Shown here: one piece after another, positions 23,389 through 32,403 of the stretch | Position numbering within the stretch: the stretch's first letter is position 1 | Layout: every line of letters starts with the position of its first letter | Assembly (NCBI RefSeq): GCF_033446605.1 | Contig: NZ_JAWQUO010000021.1 | Coordinates: 1 to 64,000, forward strand | Direction of reading: 5' to 3' | Length of the DNA: 64,000 nucleotides | Source of the DNA: Iodobacter sp025352645 | Lineage (GTDB): Bacteria; Pseudomonadota; Gammaproteobacteria; Burkholderiales; Chitinibacteraceae | Notes under the pieces: model-generated | Database searches by the model: none | What the model was told of the DNA's origin: nothing | What the model saw: the letters and a program-made list of their open reading frames with translations, nothing else | Translations under genes and position numbers: made by a program

Positions 23389-24657
23389 TTATAATTCATC
23401 AAAAGACGCGTCATTGGGGCCCAGCTTTTGTGGGTGGATCCAGCTAATATCGCGCAGGCTATGCGCAATTTGCTGCTCTACGCCCAGCAGTTTAGCAAAG
23501 ATCGCCATACGGATCGGCACGCCGTTATCGGTTTGGCGAAAAATGGCGAGGCGTGGGTCTTGATTTAAATCGGTAGAGAGATCATTGGCACCGCTGCGGC
23601 TATCTCTCGGTAAAGGGTGCATCACAATCACATCTGGCTTGCAGAAGCGATTAACCGCTTGCAAGTTAATTTGAAAGTTCTCACCATAACCTTCCATTAC
23701 CTCGCCTTGCATACGCTCTTTTTGCACGCGAGTAGCATAAATCACGTCGGCATCAGCCAGCCCAGTGGCTAGATTATCGGTGCACTGCACAATATTGCCA
23801 TTGCGGCTGGCGGCATCCATGATACTCGCTGGCATTTCTAGGTCGCTTGGGGCAAGTAGCGTGATTTTGAGTCCACGATATAAACCCAGTAACTTAGCTA
23901 AGGAGTGCGCCGCACGGCCATGTTTTAAATCGCCGACCAAGGCAATATGGCTGCCATCGATTAATTTATCTAGGCGGGAGAATTCGCGCTCCATGGTGTA
24001 AAGATCCAGCAGTGCTTGGGTTGGATGCTCACCCGGCCCATCGCCACCGTTAATGATGGGGATATTGCTGGCGAGGGCAAACTCGGCCACCGCGCCCTGC
24101 TCAGGGTGACGCACCACAATCACATCGGCGTAGCCACTGACTACACGGCTGGTGTCGTAGATTGATTCGCCCTTGGCCATGGAGGAAAAGGTAAAGCCGG
24201 TGGTATCACACACCGAGCCACCTAGCCGGCAAAACGCCGCGCCAAAGCTAATCCGAGTGCGGGTACTGGCTTCAAAAAACAGATTGGCCAGCACCGCACC
24301 TTCTAGTACGCGGCAGGTTTTTTGTCTGCGGGCAACGGGCTGCATCATATCGGCAATCCGAAATAGCTCTTCAACCGATTCGCGGCTAAATTGCTCGACG
24401 GATAATAGGTGGGGAGCCCAATGGGCAGAGGCAGAGTCGATATTTTGTGTTGTGAGGTTTTTAGGGGTTTGGCTTAGAATTTCTGCTAAAAAACGCTCAA
24501 CAATGGTGGGCATGCTGCGGTGTTCATTGGAATGATCGGGTAATAGCCAGCTATCTAAGGCTCGTCGGCTGACGCCTAATCGTTCTGTTAAAGCATCACG
24601 AGTTAGGTTGAGGATGCGCATGGCATCACGAAGTGTATTTTGTTGCGCGCTTTGCAT
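23389..24657 (-). CDS. pyrB: Aspartate carbamoyltransferase with N-terminal HTH domain
   Basis: The second step of pyrimidine synthesis, carbamoyl phosphate plus aspartate to carbamoyl aspartate. From the ATG at 24657 (preceded by AAGGTGGTGAT) the product has 422 residues, about 110 more than the E. coli catalytic chain. Catalytic motifs are intact: FFEASTRTRISF, GEHPTQALLDLYTM, VGDLKHGRAAHSLAKLLG, YATRVQKERM and MHPLPRD. The extra N terminus (about residues 1-60) reads as a helix-turn-helix: LNLTRDALTERLGVSRRALD. No pyrI gene is nearby. Two similar dyads in front of the gene could be autoregulatory sites. It could be a paralogue of a normal pyrB elsewhere. Confidence 0.88.
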   Translation of the reverse strand: MQSAQQNTLRDAMRILNLTRDALTERLGVSRRALDSWLLPDHSNEHRSMPTIVERFLAEILSQTPKNLTTQNIDSASAHWAPHLLSVEQFSRESVEELFRIADMMQPVARRQKTCRVLEGAVLANLFFEASTRTRISFGAAFCRLGGSVCDTTGFTFSSMAKGESIYDTSRVVSGYADVIVVRHPEQGAVAEFALASNIPIINGGDGPGEHPTQALLDLYTMEREFSRLDKLIDGSHIALVGDLKHGRAAHSLAKLLGLYRGLKITLLAPSDLEMPASIMDAASRNGNIVQCTDNLATGLADADVIYATRVQKERMQGEVMEGYGENFQINLQAVNRFCKPDVIVMHPLPRDSRSGANDLSTDLNQDPRLAIFRQTDNGVPIRMAIFAKLLGVEQQIAHSLRDISWIHPQKLGPNDASFDEL

Positions 24658-24670
24658 ATCACCACCTTGT

Positions 24671-24729
24671 CTACACAGTGCGTGTAGTCTACAGGTTATT
24701 TCTATGTAATGCATACACTTTGCGTATAC
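24671..24729. promoter_or_regulatory. Paired dyads in front of the HTH-pyrB gene
   Basis: A perfect dyad CTACACAGTGCGTGTAG (24671-24687) and a near-copy ATACACTTTGCGTATAC (24713-24729) lie 14-30 and 56-72 bases upstream of the start. They agree at 12 of 17 positions, including the TGCGT core, and their centres are 42 bases apart, four DNA turns. They are natural candidates for binding by the HTH domain of the encoded enzyme or by another regulator. Confidence 0.5.
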
Positions 24730-25700
24730 TAAGCGCCAGCAGCGTCACCACCCCATACGTCTTCCATAGGCACTAGGCCCGCAACGCGCTGGCTTTCGAT
24801 CACGGAAATAATGCTGAAATCAATATCGTCGCTATCCCGTTCAACGATATTTATGAGTGGCTGCCACTGCTTATTGAATAATGCCGCAACGACTGGGGTT
24901 TGTTCACCACGGCCAGGGCGTTTGACGATGCCAATTTCGCCATTTAATAATTGCACAACCGCACCAGGAGGATAAAGCCCCATGGTTTGGGTAAACAGAC
25001 GGCCCAGTTTGACATCAATACTATTTTGCGAGCCGGTTAAGGATGTCAGCAGGGCTAAGTCAGACAATTGCCCGCGCCGCCAAGCATTGCGGGTCAGCAT
25101 GGCGCAATAGCGATCGGCAATCCCAATTAAGCGCGCCTCAAAGTGAATATCATCACCAGATAGGCGCTGTGGATAGCCGCTGCCATCAGGGATCTCATGG
25201 TGCTGCAGAACATAATCAAGCCAAAGCGGATCGGTTACGCCTAATTTGCGTAATAGATCTCGGCCTTCAATCGGATGAACTTGCATCAGATGGCGTTGTT
25301 CATCGGAGAGGGGCCCAGATTGGCTGGATAGCTTTTCTTGAATGGCGTACATGCCAATATTCATGGTGAGGGCGGCAGCAACAACGGGTTTGCGCTCTAC
25401 TGCTGATCGGCCTAAATCACGCAAGGCCAGCTCCACCACGCAGGCCACATTAATGGCATGCCGAATAGCGTAAGTGCCATCTTGGCGCAGCATAATCATG
25501 CCAATCACCACATTACGATTAATATCGCAGGCATGGCTAAGATGGCCAACGATGCTACTGATATGGCTAGGGAACACCCCAGTGTAAGTATCTGATTTAC
25601 TTAAAATTCGATCAAGCGCAGCACGCGATTCAAAGATGAATCGTGGGGCTGATGCGGGTCGAGAATTCTTAGAGCCACTGGGTTGAGGGGATGAGGCCAT
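24729..25700 (-). CDS. HD-GYP-like protein with degenerate HD dyad
   Basis: 323 residues. The C-terminal two-thirds match the HD-GYP cyclic-di-GMP phosphodiesterase fold: RHAINVACVVELAL (first His, about 81), HHEIPDGSGYPQRL (about 167-180, containing the GYP motif) and IGIADRYCAML (Asp about 196). However, the defining His-Asp pair reads Met-Asn (AALTMNIGMYAI, residues 113-114), so metal-dependent hydrolysis is probably lost and a binding or scaffold role is more likely. It is upstream of pyrB on the same strand; its stop codon overlaps the distal dyad. Confidence 0.8.
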   Translation of the reverse strand: MASSPQPSGSKNSRPASAPRFIFESRAALDRILSKSDTYTGVFPSHISSIVGHLSHACDINRNVVIGMIMLRQDGTYAIRHAINVACVVELALRDLGRSAVERKPVVAAALTMNIGMYAIQEKLSSQSGPLSDEQRHLMQVHPIEGRDLLRKLGVTDPLWLDYVLQHHEIPDGSGYPQRLSGDDIHFEARLIGIADRYCAMLTRNAWRRGQLSDLALLTSLTGSQNSIDVKLGRLFTQTMGLYPPGAVVQLLNGEIGIVKRPGRGEQTPVVAALFNKQWQPLINIVERDSDDIDFSIISVIESQRVAGLVPMEDVWGGDAAGA

Positions 25701-26223
25701 GCAAAGCTCCGTGTTATCTCTGTCATTTTAGCTGAATAAACGGCAAGGCGACGTGGTGTGGTGATAATTCATTCATTTTTAGCCAAAAAATAGACCAAGC
25801 ACCTCTTGATTAGAAAAACACGCTGTCAGTGCGGATGTTGAATTTAAGGATTTAAATATGCCAAGTATAAACTTACAAAAATTTTAATAGGATTGCTTAA
25901 GCAATTTTTGCGGATCTTATATGAAGGAAAAGCATTAATAGGGCTACTTTTGTTTACAAAATGGCTGGAGACTTGATTATATCCTTAGCTACTGTTGGCA
26001 TTTTACCAAGTAAAACATCTCTAAACATTGCGATCTAATGAAATTTGAATATACAGCACGCTGGCGTGATGAGATCAAAACAACGTTCACCCCTCTTTGC
26101 GGTGGATTAAACGCTACACATTCGCTATAAATTAATAGCTTGGGATTGGCGTTGTTATTTTATTGGATTTGTTACAACAAATAGTCTACTTGTAAGTATT
26201 TGCTGGGGTAAAGGAAAATAATA
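25701..26223. other. AT-rich gap before the Cache/chemoreceptor pair
   Basis: 523 bases holding the promoters of the two divergent genes. No hairpin, repeat or RNA gene was recognised. The base composition becomes AT-rich here and stays so to about 28.4 kb. Confidence 0.4.
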
Positions 26224-26679
26224 ATGAGAATGCTATGTTTGTTGATGCTAATGGGGCTGTTTATCTTGCCTATTTGTTTTGCTGAAGGTCGAGGCAGTAA
26301 GACGGATGCAGAAAATTTAGTAAAAAAATCGATTAATTATTTACAGAAAAATGGCAGGGAAAAAAGCTTTAAAGCGTTTACTGCACCCAGTACTGAGTTC
26401 ATAGACAGAGATATTTATGTTGTTGCTTATGATCGCAAGGGGAATTGCTATGCCCATGGGCAGACTGAAAAAATGGTAGGGAAAAATTTTATAAGTATTG
26501 TTGATGTTTCAGGCAAGGAATATATGAAAGAAAGAGTCAAATTATCAGGTGAAAAAAACGAATTTTGGCATAGCTATAAATTTACCGATCCACTAACAAA
26601 GCAAGTACTGAATAAAGATACATTTTGCACAAACTATCAAGAGTTAATTATTTGTGCTGGTGTCTATCATGAAAATTGA
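26224..26679 (+). CDS. Secreted single-Cache-like sensor protein
   Basis: 151 residues: a signal peptide (about 1-20, LMGLFILPICFAEG) and a short Cache-type domain (SINYLQKNGREKSFKAF, then IYVVAYDRKGNCYAHGQTEK and MVGKNFISIVDVSGKEYM). Such domains bind small ligands outside the membrane, usually as part of a receptor; here it is a free periplasmic protein without any membrane anchor. AAAGGAAAATAAT precedes the ATG. It sits 191 bases before a chemoreceptor gene on the same strand, which suggests partnership. Confidence 0.75.
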   Translation: MRMLCLLMLMGLFILPICFAEGRGSKTDAENLVKKSINYLQKNGREKSFKAFTAPSTEFIDRDIYVVAYDRKGNCYAHGQTEKMVGKNFISIVDVSGKEYMKERVKLSGEKNEFWHSYKFTDPLTKQVLNKDTFCTNYQELIICAGVYHEN

Positions 26680-26870
26680 AATTACTGACAAAGTTAATGC
26701 TAAGGTTTTTCCAGAGTAAATAGAGGTGATTTTGTGCTAAGCGAAGAAAAAAATAATATTGTAAAGAATATCAGGGTTTATAAAATAAGTGTCAAGTTGT
26801 TATTTTTTTAATATTAAATTTAGTTATGCATAAAAATTTATTAATCATTAAATGTATGAAAGGGGGCTAA

Positions 26871-28406
26871 GTGCTTAGCAAAATATCTATCAGATATAAA
26901 ATAATGCTGCCCGCCTTGCTATCTACATGTTTAATACTATGTATGGCACTGGTGGCTTATTATTGGGTGAATAAACAGGTGGTTTCTATTGGTGATTTAT
27001 ATCAAAAAGACTTTGAGTATGCTGATGGACTCAATAGAATTGAAAGTGAGGTGTATATGCTAAGAGGGGATGTTTATCAACTTTTGGCTAATATGAAAAT
27101 AAACAGAGATCCAGAAAAAAATAAACGCATTGCGGATACATTATTGATTAGAACTGATGCGTTATATAACGAAATTGGTTTGTTAAAATTCAAAGGCGTA
27201 AGCGTAAATAGTGTGGTGCAATTACAAGAGGGTCTTAAAAAATATCGGGTAATGATAGGTAATGCGATGGATATGTTAGGTGCCGATGATAATTTATCTG
27301 TGATGTTGGTTTTATCGGCAGATACGAGTTTCTCTGCATTTAATTATTTGTTAAGCCAGCAGCTTAAATTACAACGTGATAGGGTAAAAGAAGAGCAAGT
27401 CAATAACTTAGCCGATTTAGAGAAGTTTAGCCAAGGCTTTATCCTTTTCTCAATAATTTCATTATGCCTTTCCTCCGTAATAGCATGGCGCTTGGGTGGT
27501 AATATTTCTCGCATGATTATTCAGTTTTCGCAAAATATCCGTTATTGCGCTCAAGGTGACTTACATCAACCACTGAGCAAACAAAGCGAGGATGAGATTG
27601 GTGCAGCAGAAGAATCCTTTGAATATATGCGCTTAAGCTTAATTCATTTAATTCAAGCTATTCAAGAGCAGGCTAGCTTAGTAGGTAGCTCCGTGCAGCA
27701 AATTCATCAAAGCTGTGATAACACTTTATCTCATGCAAAGCAGCAATCAAATATGATGGATACTAATACGGCCACCTTGCGCGAGTTGACTAATACCGCA
27801 GGTTTGGTATGCCGGATTGGTGAAGATACAGAGCGTATTTTTAATGAAACGCATCAAAGAACTTTAGATGTTCTAAATACAGCAGGTAAGCAGTTGGATC
27901 GCTCAATTGCAATTAAGCAAATTGTAAAACTGATTGAAAAAATTGCGGCGCAAACAAATATGCTGGCACTGAATGCTGCAATTGAGGCTGCTAGAGCAGG
28001 GGAAAAGGGCAAGGGGTTTGCTATTGTAGCGGCGGAAATTAGAAAACTAGCAGAGCAGACTGCAGATGCTACCCTGGATATTAGCAGATTGATTTATGAT
28101 GATTTAAGCACCATAGCCGATGGGGAATCACTTGCTGACCAGAGCGAAAAAAATGGGGCGATAGATCAGGTTATTAAACAAATTAATAATGAAGCGGAGC
28201 ATTTTCAATCGAATTTAATTAAACTAAATCAGGCTATGAGCCAGCAAATGTCGGCGGTCAGTAATATTGCGGATAATATGAGTGTCTTTGCTGAGCAAAC
28301 GCAGTTTACTCAGCAAAGTACGCTGTCTACATCTGAATTTGCTAAAAATCTAAAACAAAGCACCGAGCCTTTGTTAAAAGCAATTGGGCGCTTTTCAGTT
28401 CGTTAG
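26871..28406 (+). CDS. Methyl-accepting chemotaxis protein
   Basis: 511 residues: membrane helix about 12-33, periplasmic four-helix-type domain to about 188, second helix about 189-208, HAMP region, and a cytoplasmic signalling domain with the conserved hairpin AAQTNMLALNAAIEAARAGE followed by GKGFAIVAAEIRKLAEQTAD. It signals to CheA/CheW in response to a periplasmic stimulus. The start is GTG with AAAGGGGG upstream. The gene is AT-rich. The stop overlaps the convergent iscX stop. The ligand is unknown; the secreted Cache protein upstream may bind it. Confidence 0.9.
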   Translation: MLSKISIRYKIMLPALLSTCLILCMALVAYYWVNKQVVSIGDLYQKDFEYADGLNRIESEVYMLRGDVYQLLANMKINRDPEKNKRIADTLLIRTDALYNEIGLLKFKGVSVNSVVQLQEGLKKYRVMIGNAMDMLGADDNLSVMLVLSADTSFSAFNYLLSQQLKLQRDRVKEEQVNNLADLEKFSQGFILFSIISLCLSSVIAWRLGGNISRMIIQFSQNIRYCAQGDLHQPLSKQSEDEIGAAEESFEYMRLSLIHLIQAIQEQASLVGSSVQQIHQSCDNTLSHAKQQSNMMDTNTATLRELTNTAGLVCRIGEDTERIFNETHQRTLDVLNTAGKQLDRSIAIKQIVKLIEKIAAQTNMLALNAAIEAARAGEKGKGFAIVAAEIRKLAEQTADATLDISRLIYDDLSTIADGESLADQSEKNGAIDQVIKQINNEAEHFQSNLIKLNQAMSQQMSAVSNIADNMSVFAEQTQFTQQSTLSTSEFAKNLKQSTEPLLKAIGRFSVR

Positions 28407-28597
28407 TCTGCTTCATCGATCCACATTAGTTGGATGGCTTCTAATATCTTTTCACCACAATGCTTGGCATCGTCATTAAAATCTTCCAGCTCTAGTACCC
28501 ATTGCATTAAATCAGTAAAGCGTATGTTTTCTGGGTTTTGGTCTGGGTATTTATCGGCTAAAGCGATAGCAATTTCACGCGAGTCTGTCCATTTCAT
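28403..28597 (-). CDS. iscX: Fe-S assembly protein IscX
   Basis: A 64-residue acidic protein (KWTDSREIAIALADKYPDQN, then IRFTDLMQWVLELEDFND) matching IscX/YfhJ, a small partner of IscS that modulates iron delivery for cluster assembly. It is the last gene of the isc operon, but here it is separated from fdx by 322 bases containing a 227-bp repeat, so its co-transcription is uncertain. Confidence 0.9.
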   Translation of the reverse strand: MKWTDSREIAIALADKYPDQNPENIRFTDLMQWVLELEDFNDDAKHCGEKILEAIQLMWIDEAD

Positions 28598-28684
28598 TTT
28601 TCGGTACCTTAATCTGTATTAAACATCGGCTGAAATAAAATAATAGGTGTTTATTTGGCGCAGTTTGGTTTTTTATTAACGGAC

Positions 28685-28911
28685 GTTACGCAGTAAGATC
28701 AAAAACTTGCTTGTCCACGAAAAACACTAAATGCACGAAAGAAAAACGGATCAAAAGAGGATAATCTCCCTCTGCTTTTTAGCATGATGCGTTGCTTAAT
28801 CACTATTAGATATTCAGCACCAGTATCCAAATCACTCAAAAAGTAATGCGCATGCGGTATCTGTTCGTGTTTTTTGTGTTTTTCGTGGACTAAAAAACCC
28901 TTGTGCGTAGC
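28685..28911 (-). repeat. 227-bp MITE-like intergenic repeat, copy 2 (between fdx and iscX)
   Basis: It begins GTTACGCAGTAAGATCAAA and ends CTTGTGCGTAGC, an imperfect terminal inverted repeat. Read in reverse complement the body matches copy 1 at 12962-13190 over most of its length (CATCATGC, GGGAGATTA, TTTGATCCGTTTTT, TTTAGTGTTTTTCGTGGACA). It contains no gene and fills the space between fdx and iscX. Confidence 0.7.
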
Positions 28912-28919
28912 ATCAATGA

Positions 28920-29258
28920 TTAATGATGCTCACGTGCATGATTAACCGTGTATTTGGGAATCTCTACCACTAAATCAGTGTCTTCAACAATGGATTGGCA
29001 AGAAAGGCGCGATTCAGATTCTAAGCCCCATGCCTTATCCAGCATATCGTCTTCTAGCTCGTCCGATGGCGCTAAGGAGTTAAAACCTTCGCGGATAATC
29101 ACATGGCAGGTGGTGCAGGCACAGGATTTTTCGCAAGCGTGTTCGATTTCGATATCGTTTTGTAGCAGTACATCACAAATCGAGATACCTGCTTCGGCTT
29201 CAAGCACGGCGCCTTCAGGGCAGAGCTGGGGGTGAGGTAGAACAACAATTTGAACCAT
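28920..29258 (-). CDS. fdx: [2Fe-2S] ferredoxin of the ISC system
   Basis: 112 residues; supplies electrons during cluster assembly on IscU. The adrenodoxin-type cluster motif Cys-x5-Cys-x2-Cys is present (ACEKSCACTTCHVI, about 40-53) with the fourth Cys in SRLSCQSIV. It starts 2 bases after the hscA stop, so translation is coupled. Confidence 0.93.
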   Translation of the reverse strand: MVQIVVLPHPQLCPEGAVLEAEAGISICDVLLQNDIEIEHACEKSCACTTCHVIIREGFNSLAPSDELEDDMLDKAWGLESESRLSCQSIVEDTDLVVEIPKYTVNHAREHH

Positions 29259-29260
29259 GA

Positions 29261-31123
29261 TTAATCCTTAAAGTCTGCAATATTCTGGCCAGCTAGCCCG
29301 CGTTTTACTGCTGCATCCATCCGCTTTGCTGCAAAATCACCGGTGATTTCATTCAGTTTTTCAGTAGCGGCATGAATGGCGTTGGCATCCGTGGCTTGCA
29401 TGCTCGATTGTAGCGTGGCTAAGCTATTTTCAATGTGGCTGAGCTCTTGGGCGTTGAGCAAATGAGCGTCACTGGCTAGTGCGGCTTGGGTGGCGTTTAC
29501 AATTGAGCTGGCATCAACTAGCGCTTCAGCGAGCTTACGTGCCTGCACATCAGCGTTGGCATTTTTCATGGAATCGCTCAGCATGTTGCTGATTTCATCG
29601 TCAGATAGGCCGTAAGACGGCTTCACCATAATGCTGGCTTCTACACCGGATGAGAGCTCTTTGGCAGAAACCGATAATAAACCATCGGCATCTACTTGAA
29701 AGCTGACGCGAATCCGCGCCGCACCTGCCACCATGGGGGGGATGCCGCGTAATTCAAAACGCGCTAGGCTGCGGCAATCGCTGACTAACTCACGCTCACC
29801 TTGCAATACATGAATCGCCATCGCTGTTTGGCCATCTTTAAAGGTGGTGAATTCCTGAGCGCGGGCAGTAGGGATGGTGCTATTTCTTGGGATGATTTTT
29901 TCAACCAGATTACCCATGGTTTCTAGGCCCAGCGAGAGCGGAATCACATCCAATAGCAGCCACTCATCGTCCCCTTTATTGCCCGCCAATACATTGGCTT
30001 GGATGGCCGCGCCAATGGCGACTACTTTATCGGGGTCTAGGTTGGTAAGGGGTTCTTGCTTAAAAAAATTGGCTACGGCATGGCGGATTTGCGGCATGCG
30101 AGTGGCGCCGCCCACCATGACTACACCCTTGATGTCGCTCACTTGCAGCTTGGCATCACGTAAGGCTTTGCGTACCGGTGTGATGGTATTGCTAACCAGA
30201 GTGCAGGTGATTTCATGAAAGGTTTCAACGCTAAGCTCCACATCAACCACCACGCCTTCGCTGAGCACCGCAGTAATACGGGTGCTTGGGTGATCAGACA
30301 GGGCTTCTTTGGCTTCGCGCGCGCGCGTGAGCAGTACGCGGGCATCGTGGGCGTTTAGTGCGGAAAGCTCTGCCTGTTCTAAAATCCAACAGTAAATACG
30401 ATGATCGAAATCATCGCCGCCCAGCTTTGAATCGCCAGAGGTTGCACGTACTTCAAATAAGCCACGGGTCAGCTCTAGGATCGACACATCAAAGGTGCCC
30501 CCACCTAAGTCGTAAATAACGTAAGTGCCCTCGCTGCCATTATCAAGGCCATAGGCAATGGCAGCTGCGGTGGGCTCGTTCAGTAAACGCAGCACATTGA
30601 GGCCCGCGATGCGTGCGGCGTCTTTGGTGGCTTGGCGCTGTGCATCATCAAAATAGGCGGGTACGGTAATCACGGCTCCGACTAAATCGCCGCCTAAGCT
30701 TTGCTCCGCTCGGGTTTTGAGTGCACGCAGAATATCGGCCGAAACTTCAACTGGGCTTTTTATTCCCGCACGGGTGGATATTTTGAGCATGCCAGGCTCG
30801 TCAACAAAACGGTAAGGCGTCGCTAAATCCGCAATATCATTGATGCCGCGGCCCATAAAACGCTTGACTGAGCTGATGGTGTTGCTTGGATCATCGTTTT
30901 GGCGGGCAATGGCGCTGCTGCCAACGCGAATGACGCCATCCTTGCCATAGTTCACCACTGAGGCCAACAGCGTGCGGCCTTGTTCATCAGGCAAACAGGC
31001 TGCGCTGCCGCTTTTGACCGAAGCCACTAAGGAGTTGGTCGTGCCAAGATCAATGCCGACGGCAAGGCGGTGTTGATGTGGCTCGGCAAATAGTCCAGGC
31101 TCAGAAATTTGTAGTAAGGCCAT
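29261..31123 (-). CDS. hscA: Fe-S assembly chaperone HscA (Hsp70-type)
   Basis: A 620-residue Hsp70 homologue that, with HscB, releases the cluster from IscU. Typical segments: AVGIDLGTTNSLVASV (phosphate loop), VITVPAYFDDAQRQATKDAA, IYDLGGGTFDVSILELT and VVMVGGATRMPQIRHAV in the ATPase domain, then the peptide-binding domain and helical lid. Length and N terminus match HscA rather than DnaK. It follows hscB after 76 bases that contain a short palindrome (TAGGGGCACGGCATGCCGTA at about 31169). Confidence 0.93.
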   Translation of the reverse strand: MALLQISEPGLFAEPHQHRLAVGIDLGTTNSLVASVKSGSAACLPDEQGRTLLASVVNYGKDGVIRVGSSAIARQNDDPSNTISSVKRFMGRGINDIADLATPYRFVDEPGMLKISTRAGIKSPVEVSADILRALKTRAEQSLGGDLVGAVITVPAYFDDAQRQATKDAARIAGLNVLRLLNEPTAAAIAYGLDNGSEGTYVIYDLGGGTFDVSILELTRGLFEVRATSGDSKLGGDDFDHRIYCWILEQAELSALNAHDARVLLTRAREAKEALSDHPSTRITAVLSEGVVVDVELSVETFHEITCTLVSNTITPVRKALRDAKLQVSDIKGVVMVGGATRMPQIRHAVANFFKQEPLTNLDPDKVVAIGAAIQANVLAGNKGDDEWLLLDVIPLSLGLETMGNLVEKIIPRNSTIPTARAQEFTTFKDGQTAMAIHVLQGERELVSDCRSLARFELRGIPPMVAGAARIRVSFQVDADGLLSVSAKELSSGVEASIMVKPSYGLSDDEISNMLSDSMKNANADVQARKLAEALVDASSIVNATQAALASDAHLLNAQELSHIENSLATLQSSMQATDANAIHAATEKLNEITGDFAAKRMDAAVKRGLAGQNIADFKD

Positions 31124-31199
31124 GTTTTATCCGTAAGAGAGCGTTGGGCGATGCTTTTTATAACAAAGTAGGGGCACGGCATGCCGTACCTATGCCGGA

Positions 31200-31733
31200 T
31201 CAAAACAGCAATGTTTCTATCGCGTCGCCAATTTCCTGCTCTAGTTTTTCCATAAAGCGTAATTTGCGCACGGCCACGGTGGCCGCGCTTAAATCATGGG
31301 TTTCATCAAGTAAGCTGGCTAGATGTTGCTCCAGCGCGCTGGTTTCAAGTGCTAGCTCGCGGCCTATGCTTTCGAGGCGATCAATATTTTGTGTGGATTT
31401 TGCTTCAGAAATAGCTTCGCGCCACTCCATCTGATTCATTAAAAAATCGATGGGCATGGCGGTATTGCTTTCTTCTTGAGTATCTACCCCTGCCAGCTTT
31501 AATAAATAGCGGCCACGCGCAATCGGTGATTTTAAGGTCTGATACGCTTCATTTACTTGCGTGGCAATTTGCAAACTCATGCGGCGCACCGCATCACTTT
31601 CGCTGGCAAAGCGGTCAGGATGGTACTGGGCTAAGAGGGCGCGATAATTGCCGTCAAGCGTGCGCTGATCGAGCGCAAACTGGGCAGGCAGATTGAAAAG
31701 GGTGAAGTGGTTTTGCGTAAAGTCGAAGTTCAT
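31200..31733 (-). CDS. hscB: Co-chaperone HscB (J-domain protein)
   Basis: 177 residues: an N-terminal J domain (NHFTLFNLPAQFALDQRTLD, then the HPD motif in LLAQYHPDRFAS) and a C-terminal three-helix IscU-binding domain (MPIDFLMNQMEWREAISEA). It delivers IscU to HscA and stimulates its ATPase. It lies between iscA and hscA; a repeat of about 150 bp sits in the iscA-hscB gap. Confidence 0.92.
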   Translation of the reverse strand: MNFDFTQNHFTLFNLPAQFALDQRTLDGNYRALLAQYHPDRFASESDAVRRMSLQIATQVNEAYQTLKSPIARGRYLLKLAGVDTQEESNTAMPIDFLMNQMEWREAISEAKSTQNIDRLESIGRELALETSALEQHLASLLDETHDLSAATVAVRKLRFMEKLEQEIGDAIETLLF

Positions 31734-31762
31734 GGCGTTTCTAGCGGGGGGAGAGGGGCTTT

Positions 31763-31911
31763 AAAACCCAAATCTTTAAAACACGGAGCAAAAGGAGGAA
31801 AAAGAGTTTCACGGAGAAGGCCAAATTTTAGACTTGTTGTCTATGGGGCTGTGCTGTACTCCGTGTAACTCTGTGTTCTCTGTATCCTCTGTGGTGCAAG
31901 GTTTGGGTTTT
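31763..31911. repeat. CACAGAG-type palindromic repeat between iscA and hscB
   Basis: Outer arms 31763-31776 (AAAACCCAAATCTT) and 31898-31911 (AAGGTTTGGGTTTT) are complementary except near the inner end. Inside are CACGGAG, AGAGTTTCACGGAGAAGG and CTCTGTGTTCTCTGT segments shared with the copies at 6790, 37866 and 50425. It may weaken read-through within the isc operon. Confidence 0.7.
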
Positions 31912-31931
31912 TTGTATTGCTTAAGTCGTGG

Positions 31932-32255
31932 TTAAACGTTAAAGCTTTCACCACAGCCACATTCGTTTTTCACATTTGGGTTATTAAACTTAAACCCCTC
32001 ATTCAGGCCTTCTTTAGTGAAATCCAGCTCGGTGCCATCTAAGTAGGCCAAGGATTTGCTGTCGGTGAAGATTTTTACCCCAAAGCTTTCAAATGCTAGG
32101 TCGGTCTCGTTAGTAACGTCGACAAATTCAAGCTTATACGCCATGCCGGAACAGCCCGAAGTCTTCACCGCCAGACGCACGCCAAGACCCTTGCCGCGTT
32201 TTGCCAGAAAGTTAGAAATATGGGTTGCTGCACTTTCGCTTAATGTAAGAGCCAT
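31932..32255 (-). CDS. iscA: A-type Fe-S carrier IscA
   Basis: 107 residues from the ATG at 32255 (AGGAGACAAAAA upstream); the frame is open further to 32324. The three cluster-binding Cys are present in KTSGCSGMAYKLEF and NECGCGESFNV. It carries Fe-S clusters or iron from IscU to apo-proteins. The N terminus MALTLSESAATHISNFLAKR is typical of IscA. Confidence 0.93.
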   Translation of the reverse strand: MALTLSESAATHISNFLAKRGKGLGVRLAVKTSGCSGMAYKLEFVDVTNETDLAFESFGVKIFTDSKSLAYLDGTELDFTKEGLNEGFKFNNPNVKNECGCGESFNV

Positions 32256-32403
32256 TTTTTGTCTCCTTGCATTCTTAGGGTGGGGGAGGGGCATTTTATT
32301 TGCCCAGTACATCCGCGTGGGCAAGATATCCCGCCTTTGCCCACCCTACAATTGTTTTCATTTTTAAGTTGATAAGATGGGGCTAAGCCCAGTCTTGATC
32401 AAT

